From: Bacteroidales bacterium
GTDB taxonomy: Bacteria; Bacteroidota; Bacteroidia; Bacteroidales; JAOZMU01
Direction of reading: 5' to 3'
Length of the DNA stretch: 7,086 bases
Assembly: GCA_029934165.1 (NCBI GenBank)
Contig: JAOZMU010000168.1
Coordinates: 1 to 7,086 of the forward strand
Numbering within the stretch: position 1 is the stretch's first letter; every line of letters starts with the position of its first letter. The notes under the pieces were generated by a model that saw only the letters and a program-made list of their open reading frames with translations, had not been told where the DNA came from and ran no database searches. A program made the translations under genes and the position numbers. Positions 1 through 6,972 of this stretch are shown here, one piece after another.

Positions 1-125
1 TTATGACGAAACAAAGTGGTAAAGTAAGTAGGCATTTAAAATAAATGACACTTTTTTTATTACACAGTTTGCTTACTTTGTTGATTATGAGAAGTATATA
101 TAAAAAAACATGAAAAAATATAGCT

Positions 126-644
126 ATGTTAAATTTTATTAAAAGCCTTTTTTCGATAAAAAAAGCAGATAGAGAATTAATAATTGGTAATATTTCGGAA
201 GAGGAAGAAATTAAAATCGGAATTTACAACAAAGAGCACGAGCAACTTTTTGCTGCATATAAGCGTAATATTCAGAAAATTACCGGAGATAAAACTGGGT
301 TGATTAATGATATTTCACTAAAAAAAGACGAGAGTTTTGTTGAAGTAAAACTAAAAAAAAGTCCGAGTATTGTAGAGCGAAAAAGAGGTATCTCTAAAGT
401 TACGCAAGAGCTTCATTTAGACGTAGATATAAGTTTGCTACCGTTTTTTGAATTAGCAAAAAAGGAAAATTTAGCTATAAGTTTTTTATTTACTGATACT
501 CACGGACATAGCTTTTTGTATGGTGAGCACAACGGGCTTTTTGTCGATAAATTAGATGATACTTCGGTCGAGCTTTTTGGAGAGGAAGCAGATGTTTTTT
601 ATCGGGTTTCTAAGGTTTGCGTAAACAAGTTAACAAATCCTTAA
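126..644 (+). CDS. Hypothetical protein, 172 aa, no recognised family
   Basis: I do not recognise this protein. It runs from an ATG to a TAA and has no signal peptide, convincing membrane segment or catalytic motif. The N-terminal half is rich in Lys and Glu, with an acidic run (SEEEE, residues 24-28) and a stretch near 30-55 that could be helical. The C-terminal half alternates hydrophobic and polar residues (residues 96-140, including FTDTHGHSF and LYGEHNG), which suggests beta strands and turns. There is one cysteine (C165). The leader is A-rich without a clear Shine-Dalgarno. Upstream, TTACTTTG (73-80) is one base off the Bacteroidota -7 box TAnnTTTG, but no -33 partner is clear. Base use matches the neighbouring genes, and the frame is long for such AT-rich DNA, so it is probably a real gene. 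It is separated from the next gene by 148 bp and is likely transcribed alone. Function unknown. Confidence 0.7.
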   Translation: MLNFIKSLFSIKKADRELIIGNISEEEEIKIGIYNKEHEQLFAAYKRNIQKITGDKTGLINDISLKKDESFVEVKLKKSPSIVERKRGISKVTQELHLDVDISLLPFFELAKKENLAISFLFTDTHGHSFLYGEHNGLFVDKLDDTSVELFGEEADVFYRVSKVCVNKLTNP

Positions 645-792
645 CTTAGGAAACCTTTTTTATATCTTGCAAATGATATTACTTTTCGATTGTCTATTAG
701 CAACTTACGTTAATATAGCGCAAAACTTTTGCAAGAGAACACATTAACCTATTGAGTATCAGGCTGTAACGTAATTTTAAATGTAATTTATT

Positions 793-2274
793 ATGCAAAA
801 TCTTGAATCGTATTTCGAGTCATTCCGAAAAAATATTGTTGGAATTAATGCAGAATTTGAGACTCCATTCGGAGCAAAAAAGATGATTTATGCCGATTGG
901 ATTGCCAGTGGCAGAATGTACGCGCCTATTGAGGAAAAAATGACAAATGTTTTTGGTGCTATGGTAGGAAATACCCATTCTGAGGCTAGTGAAACTGGTG
1001 TCTCAATGACTCTGGCATATCACCGTGCGCACCAAATCATAAAGAAACATATCAACGCAAATAGCGAAGATGTTATTCTGACGACTGATTCTGGTATGAC
1101 TGGAGTAATCAATAAGTTGCAACGTATTATGGGGCTGAAAGTATCCGAACAGTTGACACAATTTGCAGAGCTTTGTCCACCTCAAAACGATAACCGTCCC
1201 GTTGTTTTTATAACCCACATGGAGCATCATTCAAATCATACATCTTGGCTGGAAACTATTGCAGATGTGATAATTCTGGAGCCAGATGAAGATATGTTGG
1301 TTTGTTCTAATTGCCTACGTCGTGAAATTACGAAGTATGCAAACAGGAAATTAAAAATTGGAGCATTTTCGGCGGCTAGCAACGTTACAGGAATAAAACC
1401 AAATTATTACGAGCTTGCTAGAGTTATGCACGAAAACGGCGGATATTGTTTCATCGATTTTGCGGCTTCTGCACCTTATGTTGATATTGATATGCACCCA
1501 GAAAATGAGTTGGAACGTCTTGATGTTGTGATGTTTTCGCCTCATAAATTCCTTGGTGGTCCGGGTAGTTCTGGAGTTATTGTTTTCAATAAATGCCTGT
1601 ATAAAAACACTGTCCCAGACCACCCTGGTGGAGGAACTGTAAGTTGGACAAATCGCTGGAATGAGTATAAATACATTGAGGATATTGAGACACGTGAAGA
1701 TGGTGGCACGCCGGGTTTTTTGCAAGCAATCAGGGCAGCCTTGTGTATTAGATTGAAAGAAGAGATGGGCGTTGAAAATATCCGTTTGCGGGAAGAAGAA
1801 TTACTCACTAAGGCATTCGCAAAAATGCTAACGATAGAAAAATTACACATCTTAGCACAAAATCATACCGACAGAATAGGTGTAATTTCTTTCTATGTCG
1901 AAAACGTACATCACAATTTAATTGTTCGTTTAATGAACGATCGTTTTGGAGTTCAAATTCGTGGCGGATGCTCATGTGCTGGCACTTACGGACATTATCT
2001 TTTGCATGTCGATAAGGAAACATCAAACAGCATTACAAAAAAAATTGACAGTGGCGATTTATCCGAAAAACCCGGTTGGGTGCGTTTATCAATTCATCCA
2101 ACAATGACAGACAGAGAACTAGAATATACTCTAAATGCTTTAGAGACAACGATAAAAAGCCATGAAGAGTGGGTACAAGATTACGATTATTGTAAAAAGG
2201 CAGGCGAATATTTCTACAAATATACTAAAAGACGTAAACCAATAGATTTTGATAATTGGTTTACAATCAGCTAG
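793..2274 (+). CDS. Class V aminotransferase / cysteine desulfurase-like PLP enzyme
   Basis: This is a 493-residue fold-type I PLP enzyme of the aminotransferase class V family, which includes NifS/SufS desulfurases and selenocysteine lyases. Visible hallmarks in order: YADWIASGRMYAP near residues 33-44; the cofactor-stacking region HMEHHSN (142-148); the PLP-pyridine aspartate D222 in FIDFAASAP; the Schiff-base lysine K252 in SPHKFLGGPGSSG; GGTPG (304-308); a cysteine loop RGGCSCAG (390-397), where desulfurases carry their catalytic Cys; and a substrate-carboxylate-type Arg in WVRLSIHPT (R430). It is longer than typical SufS (about 400 aa), with a tail after residue 455 rich in Tyr, Trp and Lys. 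An extra CSNC (171-174) is present. The start is firm because a TAA (784-786) lies in frame just upstream. No Suf or Isc partners are nearby, so sulfur transfer is only one possibility; lyase or aminotransferase activity is equally open. Family is confident, substrate is not. Confidence 0.93.
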   Translation: MQNLESYFESFRKNIVGINAEFETPFGAKKMIYADWIASGRMYAPIEEKMTNVFGAMVGNTHSEASETGVSMTLAYHRAHQIIKKHINANSEDVILTTDSGMTGVINKLQRIMGLKVSEQLTQFAELCPPQNDNRPVVFITHMEHHSNHTSWLETIADVIILEPDEDMLVCSNCLRREITKYANRKLKIGAFSAASNVTGIKPNYYELARVMHENGGYCFIDFAASAPYVDIDMHPENELERLDVVMFSPHKFLGGPGSSGVIVFNKCLYKNTVPDHPGGGTVSWTNRWNEYKYIEDIETREDGGTPGFLQAIRAALCIRLKEEMGVENIRLREEELLTKAFAKMLTIEKLHILAQNHTDRIGVISFYVENVHHNLIVRLMNDRFGVQIRGGCSCAGTYGHYLLHVDKETSNSITKKIDSGDLSEKPGWVRLSIHPTMTDRELEYTLNALETTIKSHEEWVQDYDYCKKAGEYFYKYTKRRKPIDFDNWFTIS

Positions 2275-2279
2275 TAAAT

Positions 2280-2310
2280 AAAAGTCTGACTCGCAAGTTG
2301 GACTTTTTTT
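2280..2310 (+). terminator. Intrinsic terminator after the PLP enzyme gene
   Basis: The arms 2281-2290 (AAAGTCTGAC) and 2297-2306 (GTTGGACTTT) pair along all ten positions, two of them G-U wobbles, around the loop TCGCAA. One further A-T pair is possible (2280/2307), and T residues continue to 2310. The hairpin begins six bases after the TAG stop, so transcription of the PLP gene probably ends here and the SDR gene downstream has its own promoter. Confidence 0.75.
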
Positions 2311-2440
2311 AACATACATAAACTGAAATACATTCAATAATTATATAAAATATACCCAACAACTATATTTTGATTTTGTGCATGAAAAGCAATAAACAAA
2401 TAATACTAAGTGTTTATCAATAAAACCTAGTCTGAGACTT

Positions 2441-3199
2441 ATGAATAAAATAGCTTTAATAACAGGAGCGACAGCCGGAATTGGAAAGGCTACCGCAAAA
2501 ATTTTGGCGAATAATGGTTTTGATGTCATTATTACGGGGCGACGCAAAGACCGATTACGTGAATTAGCTAATGAATTACAAAAAGAAACTAATGCAAAAA
2601 CACAAATACTATCTTTTGATGTCCGTATTCAAAAGCAAGTTGTAGATGCAATTGATAGTTTGCCAAAAAAATGGCAACAGATTGATTTATTGGTGAATAA
2701 TGCAGGTCTTGCGTTAGGTTTTTCTACTATTGATGCTGGCGAAACAGACCACTGGGACACTATGATTGACACTAACGTAAAAGGTCTTTTGTATGTTTCG
2801 CGTAAAATTATGCCAAAAATGGTTGCTCGCAAATCCGGACAAATAATAAACATTGCTTCAATTGCCGGAAAAGAAGTTTACTCGAATGGAAATGTTTATT
2901 GCGCAACAAAACACGCTGTCGATGCTATCACTAAGGCAATGCGTATTGATATGTTGAAACACGGAATTAAGGTTACGTCTATTTGTCCGGGTATGGTAGA
3001 AACCGAATTTTCTGTCGTTAGATACGATGGCAACGAGGAAAAAGCGGCAAGCGTATATGACGGACTAATACCACTTTATGCCAACGATATTGCCGAGGCT
3101 GTTCTGTTTACAGCTACGCGTCCACCGCATGTCAATGTCAATGATATGCTGATAATGCCTACGGCGCAAGCAAGTGCAGCGCATACTTTACGCAAGTAA
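2441..3199 (+). CDS. SDR-family NADP-dependent oxidoreductase (YdfG-like)
   Basis: This is a 252-residue classical short-chain dehydrogenase, a usual length for the family. The Rossmann glycine motif TGATAGIG spans residues 8-15. TGRR (32-35), with basic residues after the second strand, favours NADP(H). D60 in SFDVR, NNAG (86-89), N112 in TNVKG, S140, and YCATK with Y153 and K157 complete the catalytic Asn-Ser-Tyr-Lys set. PG (183-184) follows. The C-terminal VNDMLIMPTAQA resembles the YdfG group, whose members oxidise serine, allo-threonine and 3-hydroxy acids or reduce malonic semialdehyde; this substrate guess is inference. No signal peptide, so cytosolic. It is isolated by a terminator on each side. 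The 166-bp upstream spacer contains TATATTTTG, a near match to TAnnTTTG with one extra spacer base, but I could not find a good -33 partner. Confidence 0.95.
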   Translation: MNKIALITGATAGIGKATAKILANNGFDVIITGRRKDRLRELANELQKETNAKTQILSFDVRIQKQVVDAIDSLPKKWQQIDLLVNNAGLALGFSTIDAGETDHWDTMIDTNVKGLLYVSRKIMPKMVARKSGQIINIASIAGKEVYSNGNVYCATKHAVDAITKAMRIDMLKHGIKVTSICPGMVETEFSVVRYDGNEEKAASVYDGLIPLYANDIAEAVLFTATRPPHVNVNDMLIMPTAQASAAHTLRK

Positions 3200-3213
3200 A
3201 AAAAGCCGATAAT

Positions 3214-3248
3214 AAAAAAGCTGAAACAATAACTGTTTCAGCTTTTTT
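3214..3248. terminator. Bidirectional terminator between convergent genes
   Basis: This is a perfect 15-bp inverted repeat: left arm 3214-3228 (AAAAAAGCTGAAACA), loop ATAAC at 3229-3233, right arm 3234-3248. The core GCTGAAACA stem is flanked by an A tract on the left and a T tract on the right, so the RNA from either strand ends in a hairpin followed by U residues. It lies 14 bp after the SDR stop and 30 bp after the peptidase stop on the opposite strand, which fits a shared terminator. Confidence 0.9.
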
Positions 3249-3278
3249 TATTTATTGCTTTTAAATATTCCACAAATA

Positions 3279-5405
3279 CTATTTTAATTCGGGAGTTATT
3301 CCCATATTATAAAACGTAAAAGACCACATATCAGTAGCTTCTTCGATGCGTTTTGATGTTGGTTTGCCTGCACTGTGTCCGGCTTGCGACTCAATACGAA
3401 TCAAAATCGGGTTCGAACCTTTGTACGTAGCTTGCATTTTTGCAGCATATTTGAAAGAATGCGCCGGAACGACACGGTCGTCATGGTCGGCAGTTGTTAT
3501 CATAATTGCTGGATAATCAATATCTTTTTTTATGTTATGAAGTGGCGAATATTTGTATAAATACTCAAACATTTCTTTGCTGTCGTCGCTGCGTCCGTAG
3601 TCGCCAGCCCAAGCCCAGCCAATCGTAAAGAGGTGGTATCTAAGCATATCCAAAACACCAACTGCCGGAAAAGCAACTCGGAAAAGGTCTGGACGTTGGT
3701 TTACAACTGCGCCAACAAGTAGTCCGCCGTTTGAGCCACCAAGAATAGCGAGTTTTTCTTTCGAGGTAAATTTATGCTCAATTAAATATTCGGCTGCTGC
3801 AATAAAATCGTCAAAAACATTTTGTTTCTTCATTTTTATGCCACCCTTGTGCCACTCTGCGCCATATTCGCCACCGCCACGAATGTGTGCATTTACGTAA
3901 ATACCGCCATTCTCAAGCCATAAAGCACGGTCGATACGGAAACTTGGTTCATAAACTACATTAAAACCGCCATAACCATAAAGCAAAGTAGGGTTTGTTC
4001 CATCGAATTTAATACCTTTTTTATGTATTATTTCCATCGGAATTTTTGTTCCGTCTTTACTTTTATAAAAAACCTGATTTGTTTCGTAAAGCGAAGGGTC
4101 GAAATCTACTTTTGACTGGAAAAATACTTCCGATTTATTTTCATTAAAGTCAAATTTATACACCATCGGCGGAGTTGTGTACGATGTGTACGAATAAAAA
4201 GCCGTAGTTTCTTTTTTCTTGCCAGAGAAACTAGCAACGTAGCCAATGCCTGGAAGCTCTACATTGCCGAGAAATTTTCCTTCAAAATCATAAATCTCAA
4301 TAACGCTATGAACATCTTTCAGATAGGACGCTACTATTTTTCCGCCAGCGAGAGAAACGCTCTCAAGAACGGATTTCGATTGGGGCAAAATTTCTTGCCA
4401 AGCCTTGCGGTCAAGGTTGTTAGGGTCGATGCTTACAAGGCGGAAACGTGGTGCTTTTTCGTTTGTCATCACAAGAAAACGTCCGTCAGCATAATCTATA
4501 ATATTGTAGTCATAAGCAAAAGTGTCTGCAAGCGTTACAAATTCAGATTTTGGGTCGCGCAAATCCTTGAAAAATACTTTCGAGCCACTTGTAGATTCGC
4601 TTTGAAAAACAAATAAAAACTCTTCATCGTCTGTTGTAGAGGTAGTTACGGTGCGTTGCGGATTTTCGTTATCCTCGAAAACCACTTTGTCGGCACTTTG
4701 CTCTGTTCCAAGTTTATGGTAATAAACTTTATGGTTTTCGTTTTTCTGCGAAAGTTCCTGACCCTCAATTGGTTCTGGGTATCGGCTGTAAAAAAATCCA
4801 TCTTTATGCCATGCCAAACCGGAGAATTTTATCCACTTCAAATGGTCGTCCAAGTCCTTGCCTGTCTCTACATTGCGAACAAATATTTCGTTCCAATCCG
4901 AGCCACCACGAGCAATTTGATAAGCAATATATTTTGCATCGTTAGAGAAGCTAAATCCGCTCAGTGCAACAGTTCCATCGTTGGAAAGTTTGTTAGGGTC
5001 AAAAAAAATGGTAGGCTTTTCACCCAGCACTTTTGTCATGTAGTAAACACTTTGGTTTTGCAAGCCATCATTTTTCGAGAAGAAATAATAATCGCCACGT
5101 TTGAAAGGAACACCTTGTCGGGCATAATTCCAAATGTCTGTCAGGCGTTTACGCACTTTTTCGCGAAACGGAATCGAGTCCAAATAAGCTCCCGTAACAG
5201 CATTTTGAGCTTTAACCCACTCTTTTGTTTCTGGAGAATTGTCGTTTTCGAGCCAACGATATGGGTCTGCAACCGATGTTCCCCAATACTCGTCAACAGT
5301 ATCTACCGTAGCAGTTTTGGGGTAGTCAAGTCCCTCATTTTTATCCTGTTTGGCAGGATTGCAAGCAAAAAATGCAAGCAAAAAAATTGGCACTAATTTC
5401 TTCAT
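3279..5405 (-). CDS. Prolyl oligopeptidase (S9A), predicted lipoprotein
   Basis: This serine peptidase cleaves short peptides after proline. The mature family has an N-terminal beta-propeller and a C-terminal alpha/beta hydrolase domain, and both are recognisable here. From the chosen start the protein is 708 residues, close to the roughly 710 of animal and bacterial S9A enzymes. The start at 5405 is preferred over an in-frame ATG 13 codons upstream (5444) because it gives a clean signal, MKKLVPIFLLAFFAC, with a lipobox-like cysteine at residue 15. This predicts export and lipid anchoring in the periplasm or outer membrane. Catalytic Ser558 lies in GGSNGGLL, Asp642 and substrate-binding Arg644 in DHDDRVVP, and His677 in AGHSAGKP. 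The oxyanion-region YGYGGFN is present at about 476-482. The N-terminal DPYRWLEN motif is typical of S9A. All key residues are intact, so it should be active. It converges on the SDR gene, sharing the terminator, and is not in an operon with the phosphoesterase 374 bp upstream. Confidence 0.97.
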   Translation of the reverse strand: MKKLVPIFLLAFFACNPAKQDKNEGLDYPKTATVDTVDEYWGTSVADPYRWLENDNSPETKEWVKAQNAVTGAYLDSIPFREKVRKRLTDIWNYARQGVPFKRGDYYFFSKNDGLQNQSVYYMTKVLGEKPTIFFDPNKLSNDGTVALSGFSFSNDAKYIAYQIARGGSDWNEIFVRNVETGKDLDDHLKWIKFSGLAWHKDGFFYSRYPEPIEGQELSQKNENHKVYYHKLGTEQSADKVVFEDNENPQRTVTTSTTDDEEFLFVFQSESTSGSKVFFKDLRDPKSEFVTLADTFAYDYNIIDYADGRFLVMTNEKAPRFRLVSIDPNNLDRKAWQEILPQSKSVLESVSLAGGKIVASYLKDVHSVIEIYDFEGKFLGNVELPGIGYVASFSGKKKETTAFYSYTSYTTPPMVYKFDFNENKSEVFFQSKVDFDPSLYETNQVFYKSKDGTKIPMEIIHKKGIKFDGTNPTLLYGYGGFNVVYEPSFRIDRALWLENGGIYVNAHIRGGGEYGAEWHKGGIKMKKQNVFDDFIAAAEYLIEHKFTSKEKLAILGGSNGGLLVGAVVNQRPDLFRVAFPAVGVLDMLRYHLFTIGWAWAGDYGRSDDSKEMFEYLYKYSPLHNIKKDIDYPAIMITTADHDDRVVPAHSFKYAAKMQATYKGSNPILIRIESQAGHSAGKPTSKRIEEATDMWSFTFYNMGITPELK

Positions 5406-5779
5406 TTGTTCTAACTTTAAATTAATAAATAAATACGCATACAAAAATAATCAACACTTTTCGAGACGTTATTAACTTGAAAATAAATAAAATACATTTC
5501 CTAATAAATAGCATTATGTGCTTATCGCAAAAATAGAAAGTACTTTAAACATAACCTTACAAATCTCTCTTTTTCTTTTGCAACATCAATTCACTGTGTT
5601 CACCACTGTCGGTGTAGTTTCAAAATAATCGTGGGTTGATAATAAGACAATTACAGAAATGCCATCGGCACAACACGAATATTTATTGACCATGTACTTA
5701 CACTCAATTAGGTTAAATAATTTACCTTTCAGATTACATAAAACTCTTATTTTCAAGTGGTAGCCAATTCTCAATTAGT
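5406..5779. other. 374-bp gene-poor spacer upstream of the peptidase
   Basis: AT-rich spacer that must hold the peptidase promoter and the 3' end of the phosphoesterase transcript. A 62-codon frame on the minus strand (5586-5774) starts only with TTG, ends in a low-complexity Thr/Val/Asn tail, resembles no family I know and directly trails the phosphoesterase stop. I do not call it a gene. No strong terminator hairpin was found for the phosphoesterase. Confidence 0.5.
5528..5563 (-). promoter_or_regulatory. Possible Bacteroidota-type promoter for the peptidase gene
   Basis: On the minus strand, TATTTTTG (5535 to 5528) fits the Bacteroidota -7 consensus TAnnTTTG. TTTG (5563 to 5560) could be the -33 element, but the 24-nt gap is slightly longer than usual. 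It would give a leader of roughly 115 nt. An identical octamer lies closer to the gene (5449 to 5442) but without a visible -33 partner. AT-rich DNA yields such matches by chance, so this is tentative. Confidence 0.3.
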
Positions 5780-6274
5780 TTATCTTCTATCAATTTCAAG
5801 AAGTTCAAAGTCTCTTATGTCGGCTTTATCAATTATGAATCGAACCGCAGTGCGAACCTGATGAAGCCCATTTTTACCCGCAGCACCAGGATTTATGTGC
5901 AATAAATTCAACTTATTATCATTGATAACTTTCAGTATATGAGAGTGTCCACTTATGAATAACTTTGGTGGCTTCTCAAATATTTCAGGACGAACAAGTC
6001 GGTCATAACGCCCGGGATAGCCGCCAATATGCGTAATCCATACACTCACATTTTCACAATCAAAACGTTGATGCTGTGGGTATATTTTACGCATTATATT
6101 GTTATCAATATTGCCATGCACCGCCCGAACCGTAGCCACTTCCGATAGTTTCACCATAACATCATCAGAACCAATATCGCCAGCATGCCATATCTCATCG
6201 CATTCAGCAAAGAATTTTAATACTTTGTCGTCAATAAATCCGTGTGTATCAGATAATAATCCTATTCTTTTCAT
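5780..6274 (-). CDS. YfcE/MJ0936-family metallophosphoesterase
   Basis: This 164-residue protein has the complete set of metal-binding motifs of calcineurin-like phosphoesterases: SDTHG (D9, H11), HAGDIG (D33), HGNID (N55, D57), THIGG (H82) and GHSH (H110, H112). The compact size and the C-terminal INPGAAG place it with the YfcE/MJ0936 phosphodiesterases, which hydrolyse model phosphodiesters with two bound metal ions such as Mn2+ and whose natural substrate is generally unclear. There is no signal peptide, so cytosolic. The start at 6274 puts the SDTHG motif ten residues from the N-terminus, as is usual in the family. It is not closely coupled to either neighbour. The C-terminus after residue 140 is the expected last strand and short tail, so the gene is intact. 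Confidence 0.95.
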   Translation of the reverse strand: MKRIGLLSDTHGFIDDKVLKFFAECDEIWHAGDIGSDDVMVKLSEVATVRAVHGNIDNNIMRKIYPQHQRFDCENVSVWITHIGGYPGRYDRLVRPEIFEKPPKLFISGHSHILKVINDNKLNLLHINPGAAGKNGLHQVRTAVRFIIDKADIRDFELLEIDRR

Positions 6275-6429
6275 CGTAAATATAATTGTGTAAAACCTTA
6301 ATTAGTAGAATGTTAAGACAGAAAAAGCCGTTCAATTGCGTCCAATAACCAACTTTATTTTCAATACCATAAAACTATAAAACATACGGATAAGTAACAA
6401 TTAAAAACAGGGCTTGTTCAATAAAAAAA

Positions 6430-6456
6430 TTGGTTCTATGGTATAACGTTGTTGGT
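6430..6456 (+). repeat. Diverged inverted repeat, copy A
   Basis: This 27-nt stretch matches the reverse complement of 6666-6692 at 22 positions: 11 of 12 in TTGGYTCTATGG, 3 of 7 in the centre, and 8 of 8 in TTGTTGGT, with no gaps. The conserved ends with a variable centre look like a diverged repeat rather than chance in AT-rich DNA. I do not know the element. Confidence 0.5.
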
Positions 6457-6665
6457 TAATAAATTTTCTGTTTGGTTCAATATTTGTTATGCTGCTATAT
6501 TTCTTATAACAAGGCGATTACATAAATATTTTTTATGTAAATTTCTGAGGAATAATTTTTATTACAGAATTTCTATATATTGCAAATCATTTCAAAATTG
6601 TTAAGATGTACATTATCAGTACTTACGCAATAATCTAAAGTCCTATGCCAAAATTGAAATTCAAT

Positions 6666-6692
6666 ACCAACAATATTCTTCCATAGAGCCAA
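6666..6692 (-). repeat. Diverged inverted repeat, copy B
   Basis: Partner of 6430-6456 in opposite orientation, with 209 bp between the two copies. A looser third version, in the same orientation as this copy, is ACCAAC(N13)CCATA at 6348-6371; copies A and B both have a 9-nt spacer between these blocks. Confidence 0.5.
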
Positions 6693-6951
6693 AAAATTTT
6701 GCATTGATATTGACATTGAAAATAAATATTTACATGTTTTTTTGGGCGGCTTATCGTGCTTTTCGCTTGTGGTTGCCTTGTGCCATGCGTTTTTGGCAAT
6801 GTCAACGCAGAAGCTTCCTTCGGTAGCTCTGCCAAAATTAACTTGCATAAGTTGGAAAAAAGCAAAAACGTATCCTATAAAAACAGTCGAAGACTGCGCT
6901 ACAATCTCGGTCGCAAAACGCCTTCGTAGCAAACAAATTGACACAACTATC

Positions 6952-6972
6952 GGTGTAACTTCGAGCTACACC
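6952..6972. other. Small hairpin in the GC-richer tail
   Basis: GGTGTA (6952-6957) pairs with TACACC (6967-6972). After one A/C mismatch, CT (6959-6960) pairs with AG (6964-6965) around a TCG loop. No T tract follows directly, so it is not a typical terminator. Role unknown; it may be chance. Confidence 0.3.

Noticed and set aside
21..79. Inverted repeat AAAGTAAG (21-28) / CTTACTTT (72-79) before the first gene
   Set aside because: Only 8 bp with a 43-nt gap in AT-rich DNA; easily explained by chance and without a T tract or other signal.
720..732. Odd palindrome GCAAAACTTTTGC upstream of the PLP enzyme gene
   Set aside because: Could be an operator half-site pair, but it is a single short, A/T-dominated palindrome with no second copy or known matching regulator.
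1351..1725. 124-codon minus-strand frame within the PLP enzyme gene
   Set aside because: Antisense shadow of a strongly conserved region including the PLP lysine motif; no recognisable protein features.
4656..5396. Long open frame (246 codons) on the plus strand opposite the peptidase gene
   Set aside because: It lies wholly within the peptidase gene, whose catalytic residues and domain order are intact on the other strand. Its translation shows no family motif and looks like antisense shadow.
5586..5774. 62-codon minus-strand frame just after the phosphoesterase stop
   Set aside because: Only a TTG start, no domain, and no separate promoter evidence. I also considered a readthrough extension of the phosphoesterase, but that protein already ends at the usual place for its family.
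6346..6458. Integron attC-like recombination site
   Set aside because: The outer arms do not match the RYYYAAC / GTTRRRY core boxes, and there is no integrase gene or cassette series in the window.
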